Positions 26,502-26,750 of a stretch of 26,750 bases of DNA are shown here, one piece after another. Origin of the DNA: Chara braunii. Lineage: Eukaryota > Streptophyta > Charophyceae > Charales > Characeae. Positions within the stretch are counted from its first letter, which is position 1, and each line of letters begins with the position of its first letter. Under the pieces are notes generated by a model, which made no database searches, was not told the DNA's origin, and was given only the letters and a program-made list of their open reading frames with translations. The stretch spans positions 906,381-933,130 of the forward strand of contig BFEA01000312.1 in assembly GCA_003427395.1 (NCBI GenBank), in the 5' to 3' direction. Made by a program: the position numbers and the translations under genes.

Positions 26502-26750
26502 TGCGAGGATCAGGGTCCTCGGTAGGCCTAAGGGGCCCTGTTTTCAGCATCACCCGCCTAAGTGAAGGCAGAGGTGCCCGCCCGAAGTGAAGGCGGGCCT
26601 GGCTTTTTGCAAGAGGCCCTCGACTGTCAATTTCATATTTGGGGTCCAAGCAGTTGTTGAGAGAAACACAGGCCGAGCAACAAAGACATTTCCACGGCCT
26701 TCCGGGCCTTTCCAAAGAATGCAGGCCCTGGGCGTGATTCGCAGCCTCAT
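26502..26750 (+). repeat. Partial LTR of a further element-1-type copy, opposite orientation
   Basis: From 26502 the plus strand begins TGCGAGGATCAGGGTCCTCG, the start of the element 1 LTR as read on its own strand. It remains similar to the reverse complement of about 6470-6736 until the window ends. It carries the duplicated CTTCACTT-type block seen in the 3' LTR of element 1. It may be a solo LTR or the 5' end of another element running to the right. Confidence 0.9.

Overview
This window looks like repeat-dominated nuclear DNA of a plant-lineage genome, most likely a streptophyte alga or an early-diverging land plant (inference). The reasons are two Ty3/gypsy chromoviruses with initiator-Met-tRNA-type primer sites, a CACTA-type DNA transposon, many microsatellites, and premature stops that mostly look like CAG-to-TAG changes, as expected from CHG methylation. 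The integrase/chromodomain style resembles families I associate with Chara, but I could not check this. I see no rRNA, tRNA, CRISPR array or convincing host gene.

Layout: (1) 1-5710 is non-coding. It holds an 80/81-bp tandem repeat, an exact-period 91-bp tandem repeat, a polypurine tract, a region with an unusual density of short perfect hairpins (about 1590-4095) that includes a degenerate ~1.4-kb duplication, a 26-bp minisatellite and GT/GA/GACA microsatellites. (2) 5711-26375 is one minus-strand Ty3 element (element 1), bounded by ~1-kb LTRs at 5711-6736 (3' LTR) and 25366-26375 (5' LTR), with PPT and PBS in place. (3) Element 1 is interrupted twice. A ~1-kb non-autonomous CACTA-like transposon (12294-13299) sits at the gag start codon, and a second complete minus-strand Ty3 element (element 2, 14006-24773) sits in the leader. 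(4) Element 2 has its own LTRs (14006-15213 and 22678-24773), PPT, PBS, gag and pol. Its 5' LTR carries a further ~0.8-kb insertion. (5) At the right edge, 26502-26750 is the start of another element-1-type LTR in the opposite orientation.

In both retroelements gag ends in a CCHC zinc knuckle. It is followed by the heptamer GGGAAAC in the phase needed for -1 ribosomal frameshifting, and the -1 frame is open where the gag frame is closed. This suggests protease-polymerase is expressed by programmed frameshifting in both families. Both pol genes run protease, reverse transcriptase, RNase H, integrase, chromodomain-like C-terminus. Both copies are defective. Element 1 has many stops, several frameshifts and lost catalytic residues. 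Element 2 is more intact, with a few stops, one indel and a small in-frame deletion in the reverse transcriptase.

Order of events (inference): element 1 inserted first. Element 2 and the CACTA-like transposon landed in it later, and the 0.8-kb piece entered the element 2 5' LTR later still. Hypermethylation-type decay accompanied or followed these events.
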